In this document: piece after piece, positions 1 through 5,845 of the stretch
Layout of the letters: every line of letters begins with the position of its first letter
How positions within the stretch are numbered: position 1 is the first letter of the stretch
Assembly: GCA_913058025.1 (NCBI GenBank)
Contig: CAJXPN010000059.1
Span: forward strand, 1 to 10,866
DNA from: an uncultured Myxococcales bacterium
Lineage (GTDB): Bacteria > Myxococcota_A > Bradymonadia > Bradymonadales > Bradymonadaceae
Direction of reading: 5' to 3'
Length of the DNA: 10,866 nucleotides
Notes under the pieces: generated by a model
The model's input: only the letters and a program-made list of their open reading frames with translations
The model's database searches: none
Told to the model about the DNA's origin: nothing
Made by a program: the position numbers and the translations under genes

Positions 1-49
1 ACGAGATTTCTGCCTGTCTCGTGGGCTCGGAGATGTGTATAAGAGACAG
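1..49 (+). other. Illumina P7/Nextera adapter contamination at contig end
   Basis: Bases 1-7 (acgagat) match the 3' end of the Illumina P7 oligo. Bases 8-15 (ttctgcct) match the i7 index read in adapter orientation for Nextera N703. Bases 16-30 are the Nextera read-2 adapter, and 31-49 (AGATGTGTATAAGAGACAG) are the 19-bp Tn5 mosaic end. Translated from base 21 the adapter gives MGSEMCIRDR, a peptide typical of untrimmed Nextera contigs. It is library-preparation sequence, not a genomic transposon end. Genomic sequence starts at about base 50, and any plus-strand frame starting here is spurious. Confidence 0.97.
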
Positions 50-83
50 GGTTACACACCGAGCACGAGACGTGAAGCCCGCG

Positions 84-1241
84 TCAGTCGCGCACGAGCG
101 CGCGGCTGAAGCCGGTCGACACGAGCGCCGCGTCGGTCAGGCCGACGCCGCTGGCCGCGAGCAGGTCCTCGATGGAGACCTGGGTGCGGATCGCGTCGAG
201 CGTGATCTTCTCGTACACCGTCACGAGGTCCTCGAAGCCCATGGGCACGGCCGGCACGTCGAACGTGTGCGTGAACGTCCCGGCGACGCCGTTCGGCCCG
301 CGCGACCAGACGTCCCAGGAGCGATCCAGCCCGACCATGCGCGCGCGGTAGAGCGGCCCGGCCTGAGAGGTCAGCGTGAACGAGCGGCCCATCTCCGAAT
401 ACGACACCGTCGCCGTGTTCGGGAACGTGCCCATCTGAATCGCGGTCGGGAGCTGCTGGCCGTTCCAGAGCGCGACGGAGAGCTCGTCGGGGAGCTCGAC
501 GCCGGTCTGCTGGCTCCCGCCGACGTCCTGCGCGAGGAACGCGATCGCGAGCACCGAGTAGCGGCTGCCCACGAGCGAGCCGTAGGGCGGCGCCATCGTC
601 AGGCGGCGGACATCCGGGCGGCCGTCGCCGTCGTCGTCGGTCGTGGCGCTGATGCCAAGCGGCACGAACCCGGGCGCCTGGAGCAGCGTGCCGCCCAGGA
701 GCACCGCCGCCTCGGCCTGACCGTTCGTCATGAACGGCAGGTTCGACACGTCGATCTGCGTGATGAGCTGCTGACGGACCGACGGGCGGATCGTCTCGCT
801 CGGGAAGTTCGCGTAGTCGGGAAGGCGCTCGGACGTGTCGCCGTCGTTGTCGAAGTCGACGGCGTCTATCACGCGCTGACGCGCGGTGACCTGGAGCGGG
901 CGGAAGCCGTGGTCGAAGCGGTTGAACAGCGGCAGGAAGATCGCGAGCGCGTCACCGAACCCGTCGATCTGCTGGTTCTGCACGATGTTGATGAGGTCGG
1001 AGACGGGGACCCTGCCCGCGAGACCCCACGCCAACCTCGCGCCGGCCGAGACCGTCGCGTAGTAGGTCGTCTTGAAGTTGAGCCTGAAGCCCAGGAAGCG
1101 GCCGTCGATCGTGAGGCCGCCGGGCAGCGGGATGTCCGTCGTGCCCTGGGTCGGGATCTGGATCGGCGTGACGAACGGGTCGCCCAGCAGGCGGCCCAGG
1201 TCGAAGTTGAGCAGGCCGCCCGAGATCGAGCCGCCGGCGAG
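84..1241 (-). CDS. C-terminal part of a large modular surface/secreted protein (split by frameshift)
   Basis: This frame ends at a TGA at 84-86 and encodes about 385 residues when read from 1241. It has no credible start of its own: the first start-like codon is an internal TTG near 1034, while coding character continues upstream to about 1241. There it meets the end of the Cys-rich/Ig-like protein in another frame. Joined, the sequence reads smoothly (GGEVFLG, then LAGGSISGGLLNFDLGRLLG), so it is the rest of that gene. The region looks beta-rich and soluble. It has two Asp-rich, calcium-loop-like stretches (DFDNDGDTSE and TTDDDGDGRPD) and repeated short hydrophobic strands, with no membrane segment and no C-terminal sorting tag. 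I recognise no enzymatic motif. It is probably exported, as inferred from the upstream domains. Function is unknown. Confidence 0.8.
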   Translation of the reverse strand, partial: LAGGSISGGLLNFDLGRLLGDPFVTPIQIPTQGTTDIPLPGGLTIDGRFLGFRLNFKTTYYATVSAGARLAWGLAGRVPVSDLINIVQNQQIDGFGDALAIFLPLFNRFDHGFRPLQVTARQRVIDAVDFDNDGDTSERLPDYANFPSETIRPSVRQQLITQIDVSNLPFMTNGQAEAAVLLGGTLLQAPGFVPLGISATTDDDGDGRPDVRRLTMAPPYGSLVGSRYSVLAIAFLAQDVGGSQQTGVELPDELSVALWNGQQLPTAIQMGTFPNTATVSYSEMGRSFTLTSQAGPLYRARMVGLDRSWDVWSRGPNGVAGTFTHTFDVPAVPMGFEDLVTVYEKITLDAIRTQVSIEDLLAASGVGLTDAALVSTGFSRALVRD

Positions 1242-2572
1242 CCGAGGAAGACCTCGCCGCCCGTCGAGAGCGCCGAGTTGTCGAACGTACCGGTGAAGCC
1301 GCCGATGGGGCCCGCGCCGGTGCGCGGCGTCAACGGGATCACGATGTCGGGCGCGTCGACGTCCAGGATCGTGACGTAATCGTAGTCGTCGGTGAACACG
1401 GAGACGTCGTAGTCACCGGCCGGGCGCGTGAAGGACGCGACGCCGCCAGCGACGCTGAGCGCCGTGACGCCGTCGACGACCACGGTCGCGCCTACCACGG
1501 CGCTGCCGGTCTCGGCGTCGCTCACGACCACGCGCAGCGAGCCGCCCATTGGCGGCGGGCCGACGTTCGAAAGCGTGGTCTCCTCCTCGCAGCGTACGGT
1601 CGAGCCGTCGAGCACCGCGTCCGCGGTCACGATCGAGGTGCCCGCCGTCGATGTCGCCGTGGCGAGCGAGCCGCTCACGGTCACGGCCGTGGTGTTCGAG
1701 GAGCTCCAGACGAAGGCCGCGGCGATGCCGTCGCCCTGGTCGTCGAGCGCGAACGCCTCGAGCTGGACGCGCTGCCCGGGGGACACGGTCCGGTCGGGCG
1801 TGGCCACGTAGCAGCGGTCGATGCGACGAGGCGCAGTCGTGCACGCGCCAGCGTCACAGAGCTCGCCGGGCGCGCAGTCCTCCGGGCCGCGGCAGATCGC
1901 CTCGAAGCAGTTCCCGTCCACGCACTCGAACCCGTCGCGGCACTCCGCGTCGTCGTCGCACTCGGGCGAGAAGCTGCAGGTGCCGCTCAGGCAGACCTCC
2001 TCCTCTTCACAGTCGGAGTCGATGACGCACTGGGGGCGCGGGACGCACTCGCCGCGGCCCACGTCGCAGACCTCGGCGGCGGTGCAGTCCAGGTCGGACT
2101 GGCACGGGCCGCAGAGCCCGGTGGACTCGTCGCACGAGAGCTCCCCGCAGTCGTCGTCGCGCACGCACGGGCCGCACGAGCCTCGGCGCGTGTCGCAGCC
2201 GAACTCGCCGCACTCGGGCTGCTCGTCGCACAGGATCGGACCGCAGCCGCACCCCTGAGGGACCTCGTACTCGCGGCAGACATCCGTGGGCATCACGTCG
2301 CCGGCGATCTCACAGACGCCCGCGGCGCCGCACTCGTAGACGACGCAGCGATCGCCGAAGTCGACGCCGTCGGCGCCGCCGCCGTCCAGGCGGCCGGCAT
2401 CATCATGCTCGCTCAGGAGCTGTGTGAGCCCGATCCCGAGCCGCAAGTGTCCAGGCCTTCGAGTTCGTCGAAGCGGCGCAGGAACACCAGGCGTCGCAGC
2501 ACGAAGAGTAAGACCCCCCCGGACAATACGCTCAAGGACGCGGTCAAGACGACCTTCTGAGGCGCAGGCCAC
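1239..2572 (-). CDS. N-terminal part of modular surface protein: Cys-rich repeats, Big-2-like and CarboxypepD_reg-like domains
   Basis: The frame is open from a GTG at 2572, and genuine coding runs to about 1241. Below that the same frame continues to a stop at 869 as Arg/Ser-rich out-of-frame sequence. Counting from 2572, residues 76-244 are a Cys-rich block of repeated C-x(n)-DC-x(n)-C-x(n)-C units (for example CDDDAECRDGFECVDGNC), probably disulfide-bonded. Residues 253-335 resemble a bacterial Ig-like Big-2 domain (SPGQRVQLEAFA, FVWSSSNTTAVTV). Residues 343-417 resemble a carboxypeptidase-regulatory-like beta sandwich (GGSLRVVVSDAETGSAVVGA). Such architectures are typical of exported or cell-surface proteins in Myxococcota. 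Residues 1-55 look non-coding, so this GTG is probably not the true start, and no signal peptide is visible in this frame. With the downstream part, the intact protein would have about 770-830 residues. Ligand or function is unknown. Confidence 0.75.
2413..2547 (-). other. Possible true N-terminus of the surface protein, or a separate 44-residue membrane peptide
   Basis: A TTG at 2547 is preceded by AGAAGG with a 5-base spacer and opens a 44-codon frame to a TGA at 2413. Its third codon positions are mostly G/C, unlike the frame overlapping it. It encodes a hydrophobic stretch (LSVLSGGVLLFVL), an Arg-rich flank (RRLVFLRRF) and a tail with TCGSGSGS. The Cys-rich protein becomes convincing in a different frame just below 2413. 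One missing base near 2413-2440 would join this segment to it and give that protein an export or membrane-anchor sequence. It could instead be a real small protein, or chance. The 7-base C run at 2514-2520 is a second place where an indel could be hiding. Confidence 0.3.
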
Positions 2573-2584
2573 TCGGCCTGCGCC
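2561..2584 (-). terminator. Perfect 10-bp hairpin after the AgmX-type lipoprotein gene
   Basis: GGCGCAGGCC (2561-2570) and GGCCTGCGCC (2575-2584) form a perfect stem with a 4-base loop, ten bases past the stop of the lipoprotein gene on the minus strand. No U tract follows on either strand. The position suits a terminator or a 3'-end-stabilising stem. It also lies just ahead of the next minus-strand gene, so an attenuating role is possible. Confidence 0.5.
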
Positions 2585-2594
2585 AGCAGCGGCG

Positions 2595-3212
2595 TCACAT
2601 GTCGGGCTCGAACTTGTAGGCCTTGTTGATCTTGGCCGCGCCGCCCTTGGGCTTGGGGAACTCCATGCGCTTGGCCACGAGCTCCATGCACTTGCCTACG
2701 TCCGAGCTCAGCCCTCGCGCGCTCGCGCTCTTGACCGTCCCGCTCGACCCCACCAGCAGGCTCAGGCTCACTCGCCCGGCCAGGCCAGGGCTCCTCTTGA
2801 GCGAGCGCTCATAACACTTCCGCATCGCGCCGTTGTAGTCCCTGAAGACGCCCGAGGCCGCCTTCGGGTCGATCCGGCCACTCGCCTTCACCGTCGTGCG
2901 CTTGATCGTCGCCTTGGGCGTCGTCGGCTCGGCCTTGAGGCCCTCGACCAGGCCCGCGACCATCGTCGCGCGGTCCATGAAGACGATCCCTAGCTCGCTG
3001 GCCTTCGTCTTCGCGTCTTCCTTGGCCTCCGCCAGCGGATCGACGGGCGGCTCGTCTACCTTGGGCTTGGGCTCCTCCTTCTTGACGACCGGAGGGTCGA
3101 CGGGCTCCGGTTTCTTCTCCTCGCAGCCTCCGCACGCCGAGAGCGTGAGGGCGAACGTGGAGATGAGCATCGCGGCACGGCTCGCGTACCTGCTTTCTGT
3201 CTTTTCGAACAT
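2595..3212 (-). CDS. Lipoprotein with AgmX/PglI-type C-terminal domain
   Basis: The 205-residue product begins with a lipoprotein signal: charged residues, then MLISTFALTLSAC, with the lipobox cysteine at 27. A Pro/Lys/Glu-rich linker (about 33-62) suggests a stalk reaching across the periplasm. Residues about 125-200 match the AgmX/PglI C-terminal domain seen in many Myxococcota proteins, with MRKCYERSLKRSPGLAGRV, then a beta hairpin LSLLVGSSGTV. Its two characteristic cysteines (133 and 175) may form a disulfide. AgmX is known from adventurous gliding in Myxococcus, but the domain is widespread and does not prove a gliding role. I chose the ATG at 3212 over a TTG nine bases upstream. Neither has a strong ribosome binding site. 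The gene is divergent from the methyltransferase and lies upstream of the surface protein on the same strand, so both may act in the envelope. Confidence 0.8.
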   Translation of the reverse strand: MFEKTESRYASRAAMLISTFALTLSACGGCEEKKPEPVDPPVVKKEEPKPKVDEPPVDPLAEAKEDAKTKASELGIVFMDRATMVAGLVEGLKAEPTTPKATIKRTTVKASGRIDPKAASGVFRDYNGAMRKCYERSLKRSPGLAGRVSLSLLVGSSGTVKSASARGLSSDVGKCMELVAKRMEFPKPKGGAAKINKAYKFEPDM

Positions 3213-3278
3213 ACTGTCCAACTCGTTGCGCTAGGCGGGAAGATCACGTCCCATTGATGCGCGATCTTTATCATCTGA

Positions 3279-3308
3279 AAGATACCGGTTCGCTTCACGG
3301 CTTTTCAA
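3279..3308 (-). promoter_or_regulatory. Candidate sigma-70-like promoter for the AgmX-type lipoprotein
   Basis: On the minus strand TTGAAA (3308-3303) is followed after 18 bases by TATCTT (3284-3279), about 67 bases ahead of the lipoprotein ATG. It lies in a locally AT-richer part of the 170-base divergent spacer, which stands out in this GC-rich window. I found no comparable pair for the plus-strand methyltransferase gene. This is pattern matching only. Confidence 0.3.
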
Positions 3309-3382
3309 GACCGCTCTGTCGGTCTATGAGCCTTGTCTGCGGTCGTTCACCTTACCCCTGACCGCGTCACACAGGAGACGAC

Positions 3383-4675
3383 ATGACTCACGAACCGGTC
3401 ACACTCACGATCGAACGCCTCGCGCATGGCGGCGAGGGCGTCGCGCACCTCGAGGACGGTCGCGTCGTCTTCGTCACGGGAGCGTTGCCTGGAGAGCAGG
3501 TCGTCGCCCACGTCGGAGCGCTCAAGAAGACCTGGGCGCGCGCGAGCGTGGACGAGATCCTCGAGCCCAGCCCGCTGCGCATCGACCCGGCGTGCCCGCA
3601 CGCTTCGAAGTGTGGAGGTTGCGACCTCTGGCACCTCGACCCCTCGCACGAGGCCACGCTCAAGGCCAAGGCCGCCGCGGAGACCATCGCGCGCCTCTCC
3701 AGGCTCGAGCTCCCCGAGCACGTCGCGCACGCCGCCCCCGAACACACGGGCTACCGCGTCCGCGCGACCTTCCGCCTGCGCCGGGTCGGCGAGAAGCTCC
3801 TCGTGGGCTACATCGAGCGCGGCGGCCGCCGCGTCGTCGACATCGGCTCATGCGCCGTCCTTGACCCCACGCTCGAGCTCGCCCGTGAGGCCCTCCGCGC
3901 CGCGCCCGTGCGCTCCGCGGTCGTCTTCGCGGAGCTCGCTGGTCCCGGCGAGGTCGTCTACTCCTTCACCGAGGTCTCCGGCGCGCGCGTCGAGGCGTTC
4001 GAGGCCTGGCTCGAGTCCATGTGCGAGGGCAAGCTCGTACGCGGAGCTCGAGCCACCGTCGGGAAGCTCCGGATGCGCGTGGGCAGGCCCGAGGTCGACG
4101 CCGCCCTCGCCGTCCCGGCGCTCCCGTCGCTCTCGCCGATCCGGACCGCGCCCGCGGGCATGTTCCGCCAGGCCAACCCGGCGGTGAACCACGCGCTCGT
4201 CTCGCACGTGCGCGCGTCGCTCTCCACCGACGCCCCCTTCGAACACCTCCTCGAGCTCTTCGGCGGAGCAGGGAACCTCACCTTCGCGGTGCCCGACCTC
4301 GCCAAGCGCGTGACCACGATCGAGGGGGAGGGCGCCGCGTCCAAGCTCGCCAAGCAGATCGCCGCCTCGCACGCGACCCACGTCACCGCGCTCGCGCGCA
4401 CCATCGACGCCTCACTCGTCGACGAACTCGTCGCGCTCGCGCCCGATGCGCTCCTGCTCGACCCGCCGCGTTCGGGCGCCCGCGATGTCTGCGCCGCGCT
4501 CGGCGCGCTCGAGTCGCTGCGCCACATCACCTACGTCTCCTGCGACCCGGCGTGCCTCGGGCGAGACCTGGCCGCGCTCGGCGAGCTCGGCTGGCGCGTG
4601 CGCTCGCTCGAGCTCTTCGACATGTTCCCGCGCACCGCGCACATCGAGTCGGTCGCCGTGCTCGAGCGCGCCTGA
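3383..4675 (+). CDS. rlmD: 23S rRNA (uracil-C5)-methyltransferase, RlmD/RumA family
   Basis: The 430-residue length is close to E. coli RlmD (433). Members use SAM to methylate C5 of a uridine in RNA. In order: an N-terminal TRAM domain (about 5-60), then four cysteines with Fe-S spacing (C71, C77, C80 in CPHASKCGGC, and C157). The methyltransferase domain has FRQAN at 261-265, the SAM-binding ELFGGAGNLT at 291-300 and DPPRSG at 360-365. The catalytic nucleophile is C387 in YVSCDP, and the general-base glutamate is E422 in HIESVAV. All key residues are intact. The Fe-S cysteines argue against TrmA, which lacks them. RlmD and RlmCD-type specificity cannot be separated by sight, so the exact uridine target is inferred. 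AGGAG at 3373-3377, five bases before the ATG, fixes the start. It is a single gene, convergent with the next one. Confidence 0.92.
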   Translation: MTHEPVTLTIERLAHGGEGVAHLEDGRVVFVTGALPGEQVVAHVGALKKTWARASVDEILEPSPLRIDPACPHASKCGGCDLWHLDPSHEATLKAKAAAETIARLSRLELPEHVAHAAPEHTGYRVRATFRLRRVGEKLLVGYIERGGRRVVDIGSCAVLDPTLELAREALRAAPVRSAVVFAELAGPGEVVYSFTEVSGARVEAFEAWLESMCEGKLVRGARATVGKLRMRVGRPEVDAALAVPALPSLSPIRTAPAGMFRQANPAVNHALVSHVRASLSTDAPFEHLLELFGGAGNLTFAVPDLAKRVTTIEGEGAASKLAKQIAASHATHVTALARTIDASLVDELVALAPDALLLDPPRSGARDVCAALGALESLRHITYVSCDPACLGRDLAALGELGWRVRSLELFDMFPRTAHIESVAVLERA

Positions 4676-4688
4676 CAAGAAAGACGGA

Positions 4689-4717
4689 GGGCGTGACCTC
4701 CACTGGAGGTCACGCCC
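4689..4717. terminator. Bidirectional hairpin terminator between convergent genes
   Basis: GGGCGTGACCTCC (4689-4701) and GGAGGTCACGCCC (4705-4717) form a perfect 13-bp stem with a 3-base loop, 13 bases after the methyltransferase stop. On the plus strand only TTC follows. On the minus strand TCCGTCTTCTT follows, so termination may be better for the minus-strand lipoprotein gene. It sits between two convergent gene ends and could serve both. Confidence 0.8.
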
Positions 4718-4765
4718 TTCATACGCTGCGTCGAATCCATTGCGCCCGCGGTGCGGGCGCGAGGA

Positions 4766-5122
4766 TCACTTCTTCTCGTCGGCCGGCTGGCTCTCGCCAC
4801 CGGCGGCCTTCTTCACGGCGTCGGCAGCTGCGCCGACCTTGTCGCCAGCCTTCTCGGCGGCGTCGCCAGCCTTGTCGGCGGCGGCGCCAGCCTTGTCGGC
4901 GGCCTCGCCAGCCTTCTCCTTGAGGTCGTCGCCAGCCTTCTCGGCCTTGTCGCCAGCCTTCTCGGCGGCCTTCTCGGCCTTGTCGCCAGCCTCTTTCGCC
5001 TTCTCCTTGGCCTCCTCGGCCTTGCTCTCGGTCTCCTTCTTCGCCTCCTCACAAGCGGTGAGGCTGCCGACAGACATGGAGAGGAAGAGGCCGAGGACCA
5101 TGAGGCGGATAATGTTCTTCAT
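4766..5122 (-). CDS. Small Ala/Lys/Glu-rich heptad-repeat lipoprotein
   Basis: The 118-residue product has a clear lipoprotein signal: MKNIIR, then a hydrophobic core, then lipobox LTAC with cysteine at 24. Mature Glu-Glu after the cysteine does not match the Asp+2 retention signal of E. coli, so outer-membrane sorting is possible. The rest is almost entirely Ala, Lys, Glu, Asp and Gly in heptad-like units (AGDKAEK, AGEAADK, AGAAADK, AGDAAEK) from about 45 to 105. This predicts a long amphipathic helix or coiled coil, resembling LEA-like or Lpp-like helical proteins by composition only. The start is fixed by AAAGGAG at 5132-5138, eight bases before the ATG. The stop lies near the bidirectional hairpin. 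The gene follows the 158-residue protein by 57 bases and may share its transcript. A structural or stress-protective envelope role is a guess. Confidence 0.85.
   Translation of the reverse strand: MKNIIRLMVLGLFLSMSVGSLTACEEAKKETESKAEEAKEKAKEAGDKAEKAAEKAGDKAEKAGDDLKEKAGEAADKAGAAADKAGDAAEKAGDKVGAAADAVKKAAGGESQPADEKK
4808..4990 (-). repeat. Internal 21-base (heptad-coding) degenerate tandem repeats
   Basis: Within the small lipoprotein gene, 21-base units such as gccagccttctcggc and gccagccttgtcggc (plus-strand reading) recur in near-tandem. They encode AGDKAEK-like heptads, interrupted by one 4-residue and one 8-residue unit. The near identity at DNA level suggests recent duplication or slippage, so copy number may vary between strains and the region may misassemble. 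Confidence 0.7.
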
Positions 5123-5179
5123 CGTGTGCGCTCCTTTCGTGTTTCTCGCCTTACGTACTACGGCTTGCCGCGCAGTGGC

Positions 5180-5656
5180 TTATGCTACTGCTTCCCAGTC
5201 CGGCAAATCGACCTCGCCTTTCGAGATCGCGTGTATAAGACGGACGAGACGATACATCAGCTCTCGCAAGACGGGAAACTCTTTCATGTCCCCGTCCCAG
5301 AATTGGAGCCCATTCCACGTGCCCAGGCGCTGATCGGAGAGCCTGAGGTGGATGTTCACCTCGTCGTCCTCCGGCGGCCGGCGCTGTGGAGATGCTTCCC
5401 AGAACGCGTACTTGAGCAGGACCTCGTAGACGCGAGTGTAGTCGCGCTCGTTGAGCTGAACGCTGTAGAGGTCGCGCTCGTCGCCCACCTTCGCGCTCAC
5501 CAACACCCAGCCCTCCCCCGCGAGCTGCAGAGTGGTCATCCCGCTCTCTTCGAGCGCCCCGCCAATCTGGCAGAAGAAATGGAGCCCCGCTGCGCTTTGT
5601 GTTCCTTCGAAGAGCGACTCGAGCCGTCTCTTCAGGATCTCCGCTGGATCGGACAC
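5180..5656 (-). CDS. Hypothetical 158-residue protein, unrecognised
   Basis: I do not recognise the family. The protein is soluble-looking, with no signal peptide or membrane segment. It has an N-terminal helix (AEILKRRLESLFEG), then alternating strands (LHFFCQIGG, TTLQLAGEGWVLVSAKV), a middle helix (RVYEVLLKYAFWEA) and a C-terminal Trp/Asp-rich segment (LGTWNGLQFWDGDMKEF) followed by a helix (LRELMYRLVRLIHAI). This alpha+beta layout suggests a compact cytoplasmic domain of chaperone or adaptor size, which is inference only. The GTG start at 5656 is preceded by GGAGAG with a spacer of about five bases. An ATG 16 bases upstream is out of frame. Third codon positions are G/C-rich, supporting coding. 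It is upstream of the heptad lipoprotein on the same strand and divergent from the glycosyltransferase across 189 bases, where I see no strong promoter for this gene. Confidence 0.75.
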   Translation of the reverse strand: MSDPAEILKRRLESLFEGTQSAAGLHFFCQIGGALEESGMTTLQLAGEGWVLVSAKVGDERDLYSVQLNERDYTRVYEVLLKYAFWEASPQRRPPEDDEVNIHLRLSDQRLGTWNGLQFWDGDMKEFPVLRELMYRLVRLIHAISKGEVDLPDWEAVA

Positions 5657-5845
5657 CTGCTCTCTCCACCATGGCTGCTACAAATGCTGACTTTCGCCTC
5701 TTTCTTATCTCACTCGATGCGTGCTCGTCCAGCGCCCATGCGCCTCACGTTGTGTGCGCTCGCCACGTGAACATCGCGGCCTCTTTGTTTACACTCCCCT
5801 CCCGGCGCACCCCGCGCGCGAACCGATCTCCATCCGAGGCTCGAT

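Noticed and set aside
31..49. Tn5 mosaic end as evidence of a mobile element
   Set aside because: It is directly preceded by the P7 tail, an index and the read-2 adapter, so it comes from library preparation.
869..1238. Continuation of the Cys-rich protein's frame down to the stop at 869
   Set aside because: The residues turn abruptly Arg/Ser/Thr-rich, while the neighbouring frame carries coherent protein sequence, so this tail is read out of frame.
21..1379. Long plus-strand open frame of 452 codons
   Set aside because: It begins inside the sequencing adapter (MGSEMCIRDR) and lies antisense to the surface protein. Its Arg/Ala/Glu/Asp-rich, repetitive composition is typical of antisense frames in GC-rich DNA.
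3848..4530. Antisense frames over the rRNA methyltransferase gene
   Set aside because: The plus-strand gene has all catalytic motifs, and the antisense translations show biased composition without motifs.
5657..5845. Divergent promoter pair between the hypothetical gene and the glycosyltransferase
   Set aside because: Only a weak TACACT (5790-5795) with a poor -35 (TGAACA, 5768-5773) is visible on the plus strand, and nothing convincing on the minus strand.
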